Positions 1-8,664 of a stretch of 64,000 nt of DNA are shown here, piece by piece. Position 1 is the stretch's first letter, and each line of letters starts with the position of its first letter. Source of the stretch: Hominimerdicola alba. GTDB taxonomy: Bacteria > Bacillota > Clostridia > Oscillospirales > Ruminococcaceae. Location: assembly GCF_900109655.1 (NCBI RefSeq), contig NZ_FOAT01000001.1, forward strand, positions 124,001 through 188,000. The letters run 5' to 3'. Below the pieces are notes generated by a model. That model worked only from the letters and a program-made list of their open reading frames with translations, was not told the origin of the DNA and did no database searches. The position numbers and the translations under genes are program-made.

Positions 1-366
1 GGGGCTGTAGCTATCGTTGCGATACTGTGCAGTGTCAGCATTGCTGAGGAGCTTGCTTTGCTGCTGACCGTCGGCGGTGTTATTGCGCTTGAATGTGTTA
101 ACACTGCTATCGAAAACGCAGTTAACCTTGCCGCTAAGACAAAACCATCTGAACTAGCAAAAGCAGCCAAGGACTGTGCTGCGGGAGCAGTGCTGTTATT
201 CTGCATAGCTGCGGCTTGCGTTGCAGCTGTTGTTTTTGGCAGGAGGATACTGTACATATTAGGCTGTTTTGCAGAATATCCCGAACTTATCATAGCTGCG
301 GTGCTTTATTTCGGACTGTGGTTCTGGTGGGTCTTTTTCTGTTTCAGGGAGAATAAAGATGACTGA
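1..366 (+). CDS. dgkA: Diacylglycerol/undecaprenol kinase (DgkA family), 5' truncated by window edge
   Basis: The frame is open from base 1, so the true start lies before the window. The visible 121 residues hold the DgkA signature (ALECVNTAIENAVNL, then AKDCAAGAVL) and three hydrophobic segments. In Gram-positive bacteria this small membrane kinase mainly phosphorylates undecaprenol, feeding lipid carrier back to cell-wall synthesis. The stop at 364-366 overlaps the next gene's start by 8 bases. The order dgkA...era-yqzL-recO matches the Bacillus subtilis arrangement, which supports the call. The TTG at 58 is internal to a conserved helix and is not a start. Confidence 0.9.
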   Translation, partial: GAVAIVAILCSVSIAEELALLLTVGGVIALECVNTAIENAVNLAAKTKPSELAKAAKDCAAGAVLLFCIAAACVAAVVFGRRILYILGCFAEYPELIIAAVLYFGLWFWWVFFCFRENKDD

Positions 367-895
367 AAATAAAGAACTGATGATAGAACTGCGGGATACC
401 GAATGGGATCTTGAGTATACCGACCACGACCGATCAATCGCAAGAGCGATAGTGTTCGATGATGATGGGTATTTCTATTTTGTCAGAGCTGAGCGTGATG
501 ATGATTTCGGCAAGGCTGTGTTTATAGAAACTTCCGGCGGTGGTGTTGAGGAAAATGAAACTCCCGAGACCGCTATAATCAGAGAACTCCGCGAGGAACT
601 CGGAGCAGAAGTTGATATCATATGCAAGATAGGCGTGGTAAGCGATTACTACAATCTTATCCACAGGCATAACATCAACAACTATTTTCTCTGCAAAGTT
701 AAAAGCTTCGGTGCCAATGATCTTACCGAACAGGAGATCACAGATTTCCATCTTTCGACTTTGAAGCTCACGTTCGATGATGCTGTTGAGGAATACCAAA
801 ACAGCAGAAACTCAAAGATCGGCAGACTGATAGCTGCCAGAGAATTGCCTGTTCTTATGCGGGCAAAAGAATTATTGGGACAGTCAGATCATTAA
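359..895 (+). CDS. Nudix hydrolase
   Basis: This 178-residue protein carries a clear Nudix box at about residues 60-82 (G-x5-E-x7-REL-x-EELG), the Mg2+-binding motif for hydrolysing nucleoside diphosphates linked to another group. The substrate cannot be read from sequence. The start at 359 has GGGAG seven bases upstream and overlaps the dgkA stop by 8 bases, suggesting translational coupling. It sits where B. subtilis carries cdd between dgkA and era, so it looks like a lineage-specific insertion into a conserved housekeeping operon. Confidence 0.88.
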   Translation: MTENKELMIELRDTEWDLEYTDHDRSIARAIVFDDDGYFYFVRAERDDDFGKAVFIETSGGGVEENETPETAIIRELREELGAEVDIICKIGVVSDYYNLIHRHNINNYFLCKVKSFGANDLTEQEITDFHLSTLKLTFDDAVEEYQNSRNSKIGRLIAARELPVLMRAKELLGQSDH

Positions 896-907
896 AGGTG
901 ATTGAAA

Positions 908-1351
908 ATGAAAACATGGAAAAAGGTCGGCATTGGCTTTCTGCTTTTGCCCTATGTTCTTGCAACACTGATTTTTCTATATGAACTTATCGGAATGGGC
1001 GTTAATCATGCCAGCACCGACAAGCAGACAGGCGTTCTTCGTGATGCACTTTCGGGTTCGGTGAATGACATTGAGATACTTAATGTGAATTCATGGACTG
1101 GCAACACAGGCAACGGTAATCACGTTGAATGTGTATCTGAGATAACTTTTTCTTCTGCGATGGAAGAAAGGGATATGGTATCTGCAATTTCCGACAAGAT
1201 GGGCAAGGAAAGCTATCTTGGCGCAAATGGCTGTTATTTCATTGACTGCGAAGAAAATGGAAGCGTCAGATTTTCAAAAAACGATGACGGCAACTACCTT
1301 TGTCGAATGGTAAAGTCTGCGCCTTTTTCTGATAACATTGAAGGGCACTGA
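908..1351 (+). CDS. Unrecognised small membrane-anchored protein
   Basis: The 147-residue product starts with a basic tip and one strong hydrophobic segment (about residues 8-30, FLLLPYVLATLIFLYELIG), followed by a polar domain that is probably extracellular. It could be a signal anchor, since no clear cleavage site is visible. AAAGGTG lies about 8 bases before the ATG at 908. The in-frame TTG at 902 is too close to that site, so ATG 908 was chosen. The stop overlaps the next start by one base (TGATG). No family was recognised. Confidence 0.7.
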   Translation: MKTWKKVGIGFLLLPYVLATLIFLYELIGMGVNHASTDKQTGVLRDALSGSVNDIEILNVNSWTGNTGNGNHVECVSEITFSSAMEERDMVSAISDKMGKESYLGANGCYFIDCEENGSVRFSKNDDGNYLCRMVKSAPFSDNIEGH

Positions 1352-1818
1352 TGAAAATAGTCGAAGCAACATCTTCCGACATCGGCACCGTTAAGGATAT
1401 CACCTACAGTACGATAAAGACTGTTTATCCGAAGTATTATCCTTCGGGAGCGGTGGATTTCTTTCTGAATTATCACAGTGGTGAGAATATATCCGAGGAT
1501 ATCCGAGAACACAGGACTTTTCTATGTATTGACGATGACGGTAATAAGGTCGGTACTGTGACGATAAAAGAAAATGACATCGGAAGACTTTTTGTACTGC
1601 CTGAATTTCAGGGTAAAGGGTACGGCAAAGCACTTCTTGATTTTGCAGAAAATGTGATAAGCAGAAGTTATTCCGAGATAATACTCGACGCATCACTTGC
1701 GGCGAAAAAGATATATTTGAAAAGAGGATACACAGAGATCGAGTACAGGACCGTTATGACAGATAACGGTGATTTTCTGTGCTGGGATATAATGACCAAG
1801 AAAGTAAAGGAAAAATAA
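1351..1818 (+). CDS. GNAT-family N-acetyltransferase
   Basis: This 155-residue protein has the GNAT acetyl-CoA-binding motif A at about residues 87-92 (QGKGYG, the Q/R-x-x-G-x-G/A pattern) after a beta strand reading RLFVLPEF. A second conserved strand-helix follows, with YLKRGYTEI near the C terminus. It should transfer an acetyl group from acetyl-CoA to an amine; the acceptor is unknown. It is coupled by one base to the upstream gene and lies one base before era, inside the era operon. Confidence 0.88.
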   Translation: MKIVEATSSDIGTVKDITYSTIKTVYPKYYPSGAVDFFLNYHSGENISEDIREHRTFLCIDDDGNKVGTVTIKENDIGRLFVLPEFQGKGYGKALLDFAENVISRSYSEIILDASLAAKKIYLKRGYTEIEYRTVMTDNGDFLCWDIMTKKVKEK

Positions 1819-1819
1819 A

Positions 1820-2716
1820 ATGACAAAGAATATTTTTGTTACCATAGCAGGCAGAGCAAATGCAGGCAAATCTTCCCTGCTGAATGCTCTCGTCGGCGAA
1901 AAGATAGCGGCTGTCAGCGACAAACCGCAGACCACAAGAACAAAGATAACCGGAGTTCTGACTAAGGGCGAAACTCAGTTCGTCTTCATGGATACTCCCG
2001 GTATGCATAAGGCGAAAAACAAGCTCAGCGAACATATGGTGAACACCGTCAACGAAACTATAACAGGCGTTGACATGATAATCCTTATGTGCGACTGCAC
2101 CAAGAAGATATCCGACAATGAGAAAAGCCTGATAGCAAGCTTCAAGGGCGGTAAAAGCAAGGTAATACTGGCGCTTAACAAGATAGATCTTCTTGATAAC
2201 AAGGAAGAGGTTATTGCAAAGCTGGCTGAATATTCGGAGCTATACGATTTTGCGGAAGTCGTCCCGATCAGCGTTGTTCAGAATGACGGACTGGATATCA
2301 TCATGGATATACTGGAAAAGAATGCGGCTGAGGGTCCTCATTTCTTTCCCGACGATAAGTTCACCGATCAGCCTGAGAAAGTCATCATGGCGGAGATAAT
2401 TCGTGAAAAGGCTCTCAGGAATCTTAACGATGAAGTTCCTCACGGCGTAGCTGTAACTATCGAACAGCTTGGTGAACGTGAGGACAGAAGCGGTGAAGCT
2501 ATACTTGACATAACCGCGACCATCTTCTGCGAAAGAGAATCCCACAAGGGAATAATCATCGGCAAGGGCGGTTCAATGCTGAGGAAGATAGGTCAGGACG
2601 CAAGAGCTGATCTGGAGGATTTCTTTCAGATAAAGGTCAATCTGCAGTGCTGGGTTAAGGTCAAGGAAGGCTGGCGCAACCGCGAGGGCATGATAAAGAA
2701 TTTTGGACTTTCCTGA
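1820..2716 (+). CDS. era: GTPase Era
   Basis: Full-length Era, 298 residues. G1 is GRANAGKS at residues 11-18, the switch region has the Era-typical KPQTTR near 35-40, G3 is DTPG near 58-61, and G4 is NKID at 120-123. A C-terminal KH domain shows the GKGG loop. Era binds 16S rRNA near its 3' end and assists 30S maturation, linking GTP state to ribosome assembly. It is followed by the yqzL-like gene and recO, the order known from Bacillus. Confidence 0.97.
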   Translation: MTKNIFVTIAGRANAGKSSLLNALVGEKIAAVSDKPQTTRTKITGVLTKGETQFVFMDTPGMHKAKNKLSEHMVNTVNETITGVDMIILMCDCTKKISDNEKSLIASFKGGKSKVILALNKIDLLDNKEEVIAKLAEYSELYDFAEVVPISVVQNDGLDIIMDILEKNAAEGPHFFPDDKFTDQPEKVIMAEIIREKALRNLNDEVPHGVAVTIEQLGEREDRSGEAILDITATIFCERESHKGIIIGKGGSMLRKIGQDARADLEDFFQIKVNLQCWVKVKEGWRNREGMIKNFGLS

Positions 2717-2785
2717 TTGGAAAAATGTTCCGCTCATATTTCGTTCTTTTGAGCAAAAGCTATCTTTAAAAGGACGGTGAGCGAT

Positions 2786-2905
2786 TTGAAGCTTTGGGAG
2801 AAATTTTTGAAAAGCGGCAGTATAAAGGATTATCTCGCCTATGCGAGGGCTGAAAGGACTGATGCGAATGACGACCCTGAAAGGACTTATCCTGAAAGAA
2901 ACTGA
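2786..2905 (+). CDS. yqzL: YqzL-like small protein
   Basis: A 39-codon frame begins at TTG 2786 with the strong site AGGACGGTGA ending five bases upstream. The N-terminal part, LWEKFLKSGSIKDYLAYARAE, resembles the YqzL family (short proteins with a W-x-x-F-x-x-[TS]-G-x-I-x-x-Y-L pattern). YqzL lies between era and recO in B. subtilis, as here. The last 38 bases overlap recO in another frame. Its function is unknown in any organism. The call rests on motif, position and ribosome site together; none alone would be enough. Confidence 0.72.
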   Translation: MKLWEKFLKSGSIKDYLAYARAERTDANDDPERTYPERN

Positions 2906-3623
2906 CAGCGGTGAATCCAGCAAATCGATATGCGTGCTGACGGCGGAAATGGGCGTTATCTATATCTACGTCAGGGGCGGAAGAAAAAGCACAAAGACTG
3001 TTTCAGCCACCCAGTCATTCAGCTATTCCGAGCTTTGCTTTGAAGAAAAGAAAAATGCTAACGGACAGGTCAGCCGCTATTTGAACAGCAGCGAGCCTGT
3101 CAAGCTGTTTTATAATATAAGACTCGACGCGGCTAAAGTTGCACTTGCGTCATATTTTTCGGAACTGCTGATCTATTCCGGTACTGAGGGTCAGGAATGT
3201 AATGAAGTCATGCGGCTCGCGCTGAACACTCTTTATTTTCTGGACGAGGGCAAAATGCAGCCCGACCTGCTAAAATGCGTGTTTGAATTCAGGCTTCTAT
3301 GCGAGATAGGTATGCGTCCGAAGCTTGTGGGTTGTGCGTTCTGCTTTAAATACGAAGACGATAAGATGCACTTCAATTTTCTGGAAGACAGACTTGAATG
3401 TGAAAGCTGCTGCCCCAATCCCGAAAGCGTACATACTATGATACTTGACAAACAGCTTCTTTATATCGTGCGTTATATCGCGCTGACGGAGTATGAAAAA
3501 CTATTTTACTTTAATATAAGCGACCGATATCTGAAAAAGCTCACCGAATTCACAGAGAGATACGTGGGTTATCATTTCAGGAAAAAGTTCGGTGCGCTGG
3601 AATTTTACAAGATGTTGAAATGA
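2868..3623 (+). CDS. recO: DNA repair protein RecO
   Basis: This 251-residue protein shows the RecO layout: an N-terminal OB fold beginning MTTLKGLILKETDSGE and a helical C-terminal domain with a zinc-type cysteine cluster (CAFC, then CESCC). RecO loads RecA onto SSB-covered single-stranded DNA in the RecFOR pathway. ATG 2868 was chosen because the family begins with this segment and AAAGGA lies about ten bases upstream; an ATG at 2841 would add nine residues. The start lies inside the yqzL-like gene, so the two are probably coupled. Confidence 0.93.
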   Translation: MTTLKGLILKETDSGESSKSICVLTAEMGVIYIYVRGGRKSTKTVSATQSFSYSELCFEEKKNANGQVSRYLNSSEPVKLFYNIRLDAAKVALASYFSELLIYSGTEGQECNEVMRLALNTLYFLDEGKMQPDLLKCVFEFRLLCEIGMRPKLVGCAFCFKYEDDKMHFNFLEDRLECESCCPNPESVHTMILDKQLLYIVRYIALTEYEKLFYFNISDRYLKKLTEFTERYVGYHFRKKFGALEFYKMLK

Positions 3624-3637
3624 GGTTATTTACATAA

Positions 3638-6040
3638 ATGGGACTTGAAAATATAAATCATGAGATCCTTGAACTTGATAAGGTTCTGGAAATGCTTTCA
3701 GAGCTATGTTCAAGCAAAGACAGCAGACAGGCGGCACTGGCTGTAAGGCCATCGGATGACCTGTATACTGTGCGTACCGAGATGGCTAAAACGGCTAGTG
3801 CGCTGAATATGTCCATCAAAAACGGTACACCTGCTTTTTACAGCATAAACAACGTATCCGCAAGCCTGAACAGAGCAAAGGCGGGCGGTACACTTTCTCT
3901 CGGCGAACTGCTGGAGATAAAAAAAGTTCTCGGTCAGACCAATGAGCTTTGCAAATGGTTCGACCAGAACGAGGATAAGAACACTCCCCTGTCCTACCTG
4001 TTTGAACAGCTTTTCCCGAACAAGTCACTTTGGCAGAGATTGGAAACAGCTATACTGGACAGCGAGAATCTTTCAGATGATGCCAGCCCTGAGCTCAGGT
4101 CTATCAGAAACAAGATAGCAAAGGCTGGTCTGAAGATACGCGAAACTCTGGACAAGATGATAAAATCGCCGTCCACACAGAAGTATCTTCAGGAATCCAT
4201 CGTTACCATGCGTGACGGCAGATTCGTTGTACCTGTTAAGACCGAGTTCAAAGGCAACGTGGGCGGTCTGGTTCACGGTACTTCCGCAACAGGCTCGACA
4301 CTTTTCATTGAGCCTATCTCAGTAGTTGAAGCAAACAACGAAGTCAGGATACTTCAGGGCAAGGAACAGGACGAGATACACCGCATACTAACAGAGTTCT
4401 CCAAAGAATGTGCCATGATGCAGCCCCAGATAGAATCAAACTATGATGCGGCTGTTAAGCTCGATCTCTACTTTGCAAAGGCTAATCTCGGTGCAAAGAT
4501 GAGAGCTGTAGATCCCGAGATATCCGATGATGGTATAATCGTACTGAACAAGGCAAGACACCCTCTTATCGATGAGAACAAAGTTGTGCCCATAAACTTC
4601 CGCTCGGGTACTGATTATAATGTCCTTGTGATCACAGGTCCGAATACGGGCGGTAAGACTGTTACGCTGAAAACCGTTGGTCTGCTGACACTGATGACAA
4701 TGTGCGGTCTGATGATACCCGCATCTGACGGGTGTAAAATCTCGGTATACAAGAATATCCTTGCAGATATCGGTGACAGACAGTCCATTGAGCAGAGCCT
4801 TTCGACTTTCTCCTCACACATGGGCAAGGTCAAGGATATAATTGACAAAGCCGATCATGAGAGTCTTGTGCTGATTGATGAGCTTGGTTCGGGTACTGAT
4901 CCTGTGGAGGGTGCTGCGCTGGCTGTTTCGATCATCGAAAGACTGCGTCAGGTGGGTGCAACTGTTGTTACTACCACACATTATCAGGAGATAAAGATGT
5001 ATGCACTTGATACGGACGGAGTGGAAAATGCATCCTGCGAGTTCGATGTTGAGACAATGCGTCCGACATACAAGCTGGTGATCGGTTCACCGGGTAAGTC
5101 AAACGCTTTTGCTATATCTAAAAATCTTGGCATCGATGATGATATAATCAGCTATGCTAAGTCACTGATTTCTGAGGATAACAGGCGTTTTGAACATATA
5201 ATAGATGACCTTGAAAAGGCAAGGATAAGTCTTGAAGAGAATAATTTTCTTGCCGAAAAATATCGCAAAGAGGCTGAAAGCCTGCGTAACGAGCTTAACG
5301 AGCAGAAGCAGAAATTCCTTGAAGAAAAGGAGTTTGAGCTTGAAAAGGCAAGACGTCAGGCAAGTGATATCGTGAATCGCGTTCAGCGTGAATCTCAGGC
5401 GCTTGTGGACGAACTGGACAAGCTTCGCAAGGAGAAAGAGAAGAACGGATTTACACAGAAAGCCATCGATGCAAGACAGAAACAGCGCTCTACGATGAAC
5501 AAGCTTTATCTTGAAGCTAATCCTGTTTCAGAACAGCCCGATGATGATTATGTTCTTCCGAGACCCCTCAAAAAGGGTGATACGGTGCTTATCACCGATA
5601 CCAAGCGCAACGGTATCGTGGTTACTCCCCCTGATGACAAGGGTATGTGCTTTGTTCAGGCAGGTATCATGAAGACGAAGATCGATGTGAAAAAGCTCAG
5701 GCTGGTGGAAAAACAACAGCCCAACAAGGCTCCTCAGCAGAAGAAAAAACAGCGCGGCGTTTCCACCAAAGGTGTTGAGAACCGCATGACAAGGCGCTTT
5801 TCTACCGAGCTAGATATCAGGGGTTATGCAAGCGATGAGGGTATCCACGAGATGGACAGCTTTATCGATAACTGCGTAATGTCCGGCATCAGCATGGTGA
5901 CTGTTATACATGGCATCGGTACAGGTGTTCTTAAAAATGCGGTTAGAAATCATTTGCGTAGACACCCGTCGGTGAAATACTATCGACCCGGAGTTTACGG
6001 CGAGGGCGAAGACGGTGTTACCGTGATCGAACTAAAATAA
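3638..6040 (+). CDS. mutS2: Endonuclease MutS2
   Basis: Full-length MutS2, 800 residues. It has MutS-type core and clamp regions, Walker A GPNTGGKT near residue 333, Walker B LVLIDELGSGTDP near residue 410, a charged coiled coil at about 515-610, and a C-terminal Smr nuclease domain (about 725-800) with LDIRG and HGIGTGVLK. MutS2 lacks the mismatch-recognition domain; in other bacteria it acts on recombination intermediates or collided ribosomes. It is the last gene of the plus-strand operon and is followed by a strong terminator. Confidence 0.96.
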   Translation: MGLENINHEILELDKVLEMLSELCSSKDSRQAALAVRPSDDLYTVRTEMAKTASALNMSIKNGTPAFYSINNVSASLNRAKAGGTLSLGELLEIKKVLGQTNELCKWFDQNEDKNTPLSYLFEQLFPNKSLWQRLETAILDSENLSDDASPELRSIRNKIAKAGLKIRETLDKMIKSPSTQKYLQESIVTMRDGRFVVPVKTEFKGNVGGLVHGTSATGSTLFIEPISVVEANNEVRILQGKEQDEIHRILTEFSKECAMMQPQIESNYDAAVKLDLYFAKANLGAKMRAVDPEISDDGIIVLNKARHPLIDENKVVPINFRSGTDYNVLVITGPNTGGKTVTLKTVGLLTLMTMCGLMIPASDGCKISVYKNILADIGDRQSIEQSLSTFSSHMGKVKDIIDKADHESLVLIDELGSGTDPVEGAALAVSIIERLRQVGATVVTTTHYQEIKMYALDTDGVENASCEFDVETMRPTYKLVIGSPGKSNAFAISKNLGIDDDIISYAKSLISEDNRRFEHIIDDLEKARISLEENNFLAEKYRKEAESLRNELNEQKQKFLEEKEFELEKARRQASDIVNRVQRESQALVDELDKLRKEKEKNGFTQKAIDARQKQRSTMNKLYLEANPVSEQPDDDYVLPRPLKKGDTVLITDTKRNGIVVTPPDDKGMCFVQAGIMKTKIDVKKLRLVEKQQPNKAPQQKKKQRGVSTKGVENRMTRRFSTELDIRGYASDEGIHEMDSFIDNCVMSGISMVTVIHGIGTGVLKNAVRNHLRRHPSVKYYRPGVYGEGEDGVTVIELK

Positions 6041-6043
6041 CAT

Positions 6044-6079
6044 AAAATCCCCGAGGATAGCTGTCCTCGGGGATTTTTT
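6044..6079. terminator. Bidirectional intrinsic terminator
   Basis: A stem of about 13 base pairs (AAATCCCCGAGGA / TCCTCGGGGATTT) with a short loop is flanked by A-rich and T-rich runs. It can stop transcription from mutS2 on plus and from the small gene ending at 6089 on minus. Confidence 0.92.
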
Positions 6080-6088
6080 ATAATCATG

Positions 6089-6331
6089 TCAGAACTGTCC
6101 GCCTGCCTGAGCAAGCAGTTCACGCAGAGCGTTCAGAAGTTCGATATCGTCGGCATTTAGCTTTATGCTCGCTTCGATCTTCTGACCTGCCGCATTGGTA
6201 ACTTTAAGATCGAGAGCGCCGCCCTCCTCCATGCCGCTTGCAGCTGTCTGCATAAACTGAGGTATCTTCGGGTGGTTCTCTCTGAATTTTTCAAGCAGGG
6301 GTTTCAGCTTGACTACTGCCATTGGGTTCAT
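6089..6331 (-). CDS. Conserved hypothetical protein, 80 residues
   Basis: The product has an N-terminal helix (VVKLKPLLEKFRENHPKIPQF), a beta-rich middle, and a C-terminal helix (ADDIELLNALRELLAQ). There is no signal peptide or membrane segment. I recall similar small proteins in Clostridia but know no function. The start ATG at 6331 has GAGGA seven bases upstream and follows the lipase-like gene's stop by one base, so the two are very likely cotranscribed and coupled. Confidence 0.7.
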   Translation of the reverse strand: MNPMAVVKLKPLLEKFRENHPKIPQFMQTAASGMEEGGALDLKVTNAAGQKIEASIKLNADDIELLNALRELLAQAGGQF

Positions 6332-6332
6332 A

Positions 6333-7664
6333 TTACAATCCTCTTTCTTTCAGGTCTTTGACTATATCCACGTAAAATTCACGTACATCAAAGCCATCTA
6401 TATTTTCACGGAAGAGATCTATCATATCACCGTGTGAAAGACCTCTCCTGCCTTTGTGGTTTATCATAAGTGTATTCTCGCCGCGCAGTGCGGATTCTTT
6501 TACTACAAGACCGTCGTTGCCTGTGCCGTCCTTGCGGTTAATCATGTATCCGAGATTCAGAGGGAATCCCGCCGAGAATACATTTTTCATAACCGACATA
6601 ACCGAGCGGTAGTATACGTTGGGACTGTCTGGTATCTCCTCGTCAAGCTTGGCACAGTTTGTATGAGTGAGTTCCCGCAGACCCTTTTCAAAATCGGGAG
6701 CGGTATCACCGAGAACAGTGAAGAGCTTGTTGTATCTGCTTGCCACAAATTTCAGCAGACCATCGGGAACCTTAGCCAGTATATCGTCAACGAAATTGCA
6801 GCCATAGTGGGGAGTATTTATCGTTACCAGACTTGCAATGTACTTGTCCATTCCCAGCTTTGAGATAGCGTATCTTGAATCAAGTCCGCCCTTTGAATGG
6901 GCGATTATGTTCAGCTTTTCAGCTCCTGTCTCTTTTATGACTTCCTCTATCTTATCCCTAAGCTCCCCTGCGCTGACGGATATCAGGTTCGCTGACTGCT
7001 GACCTCCGTAGTATATCTCAGCACCGTTTCGCACGAGCTCCTTGGGAACTCTGCCCCAGTAATTGAACATCTGCCAGTCGCGGAAAAATATGCCGTGTAC
7101 CATAAGTATGGGATATTTTGTTTTGCAGACTTCATTTTCCTTGCGCATATCGTCAAGTTCCTGCTTTGCCTGTTCAAAGCGAAACTCTTTCTTCGCCGAT
7201 TTAGATATGGTCCTCAGCACGAATATATTCACCACAGGCATATACCAGGTAAATACCAGCGCTATGTACTTAATTATCTTGACCTGTCTTGAAGATATCA
7301 GGAGCCTGATTATCCCGACGAGAGCACCAAGGGCGATGATAGCATATCCCGTAAGAGCATTTGCGAACATCCGCCATGGGTCGAATCCGCCTATGATTAT
7401 AAAAGCTAGCACCACAGCCGTATGCAAAACAAGGGAGATTACAGCGCCATCGATCAGGAACGAGCCCTTTGCTATGCGGCAGAGCTTTTTATCCTTGTCG
7501 GCACGTCCGCCCGCAGTTAAAAGATAGACAAAGTAAAACAGCACCAGTCCGACGATAGTCAGTATCTTGACTAGCTTGGAAAACTGCACCACAGTCCATA
7601 AAATGACGGAATTGCATAGGCAAAGTATCAGAAACTGGTCGAACAACAATCTTATCTTTCTCAC
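6333..7664 (-). CDS. Membrane-anchored alpha/beta hydrolase (lipase-like)
   Basis: The first 155 residues hold about four hydrophobic segments, followed by a coiled linker and an alpha/beta hydrolase domain. PILMVHGIFFRDW near 185-197 is the oxyanion-loop HG motif, and AHSKGG at 255-260 is the nucleophile elbow with Ser257 as the probable catalytic serine. A later SHGDM may supply the histidine. The pattern fits extracellular triacylglycerol lipases or lipase-like acyltransferases, but the substrate is unknown. The start is GTG 7664 with GAGGT seven bases upstream. A fused membrane domain on such a lipase is unusual. Confidence 0.82.
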   Translation of the reverse strand: MRKIRLLFDQFLILCLCNSVILWTVVQFSKLVKILTIVGLVLFYFVYLLTAGGRADKDKKLCRIAKGSFLIDGAVISLVLHTAVVLAFIIIGGFDPWRMFANALTGYAIIALGALVGIIRLLISSRQVKIIKYIALVFTWYMPVVNIFVLRTISKSAKKEFRFEQAKQELDDMRKENEVCKTKYPILMVHGIFFRDWQMFNYWGRVPKELVRNGAEIYYGGQQSANLISVSAGELRDKIEEVIKETGAEKLNIIAHSKGGLDSRYAISKLGMDKYIASLVTINTPHYGCNFVDDILAKVPDGLLKFVASRYNKLFTVLGDTAPDFEKGLRELTHTNCAKLDEEIPDSPNVYYRSVMSVMKNVFSAGFPLNLGYMINRKDGTGNDGLVVKESALRGENTLMINHKGRRGLSHGDMIDLFRENIDGFDVREFYVDIVKDLKERGL

Positions 7665-7674
7665 GATAGTTACC

Positions 7675-8664
7675 TCAAATAATACCGTTTCTCAGCTTGA
7701 CAAGCCTAACGTCACTGCCGGCAAAGAAGAATGGTCTGAAACAGCCAGTTATTCGTGAAACTATTCTGTCGTTGTATTTTTTGCCGACTTCATTGACGGT
7801 AAGATTTGTCGATATAAGAGTAGGTCGGCGTTCGTTTATGCGCTCATTGATGAGTTCATAAAGCACAGAATCAGTGAACTGTGTCTGAAATTCAGAACCA
7901 AGGTCATCAAGAATGAGCAGGTCGGCTTCAAGCATTACGCTCATGGTGTCACCCTCAGCCCTGTGAAAACGCTCGTCTTCAACCTGTCGCATAAGCTTCA
8001 GCATGGAACCGTATACAACGTTCCAGCCCTGTGAGATAAGCTCTTTTGCGATACATGACGAAAGGAACGTTTTGCCCAGACCTGTCTTACCAAAGAATAT
8101 CAGCGAGCTTGTGTGGGGCTCAAAACGAGTAGCGTAATTCTTGCAGTTTTCAAAGATCGTCTGCATCTTCACACGGGGGATCTCACCGTTAACGGGCATA
8201 TCGCTGTAATACTCAGCTCTGAAATCCGAAAAATCGTGAAGTTCTATGGAACAGTTTGCGTTTATTTCCTCTGTGGTATATTTTTTCAGAAGCCTTTTCA
8301 TGCACTCGCATCTTACGCCGTCATGGTAACCAGAATCGCTGCATATCTCGCACTGATAGTGCATTTGCAGGTAGTCCTCGGGATATCCGCAGGCTTTCAG
8401 CATTTCATGCATGGTGTGGCGCAGACTGATGTTTTTCTCTTTGATCTCGGCGATCTTTTTAGATATATCAGCACTGCTCTTGCCCTTGCCAATGTTGCCG
8501 AGAAGCGCGTAGTTCAGCCTTATGGCTTCGCTGTGCATACGGTATATCTCGGGAGCCTTCTGCGCAATCTCATCAAGCCTTCGCTGATGCTCCTCGTTGG
8601 CTTTGTCCTGCCGTTGTCTGAGTTCAAACTCGGCGCGGTCAAAAGCTTTCTCGGTATATCTCAT
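7675..8664 (-). CDS. DnaC/DnaI-like helicase loader ATPase
   Basis: This 329-residue AAA+ protein has Walker A FGKTGLGKT at 191-199 and Walker B LLILDDLGS near 240, plus the IstB/DnaC-type sensor stretch PTLISTNL. A four-cysteine zinc knuckle (CEIC near 105-108, CEC near 119-121) precedes the ATPase domain, as in primosomal DnaI. It should load the replicative helicase at origins or restart sites. Its start overlaps the DnaD-like gene's stop by 4 bases; the pairing of DnaD/DnaB and DnaI proteins supports a primosome role. Confidence 0.9.
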   Translation of the reverse strand: MRYTEKAFDRAEFELRQRQDKANEEHQRRLDEIAQKAPEIYRMHSEAIRLNYALLGNIGKGKSSADISKKIAEIKEKNISLRHTMHEMLKACGYPEDYLQMHYQCEICSDSGYHDGVRCECMKRLLKKYTTEEINANCSIELHDFSDFRAEYYSDMPVNGEIPRVKMQTIFENCKNYATRFEPHTSSLIFFGKTGLGKTFLSSCIAKELISQGWNVVYGSMLKLMRQVEDERFHRAEGDTMSVMLEADLLILDDLGSEFQTQFTDSVLYELINERINERRPTLISTNLTVNEVGKKYNDRIVSRITGCFRPFFFAGSDVRLVKLRNGII

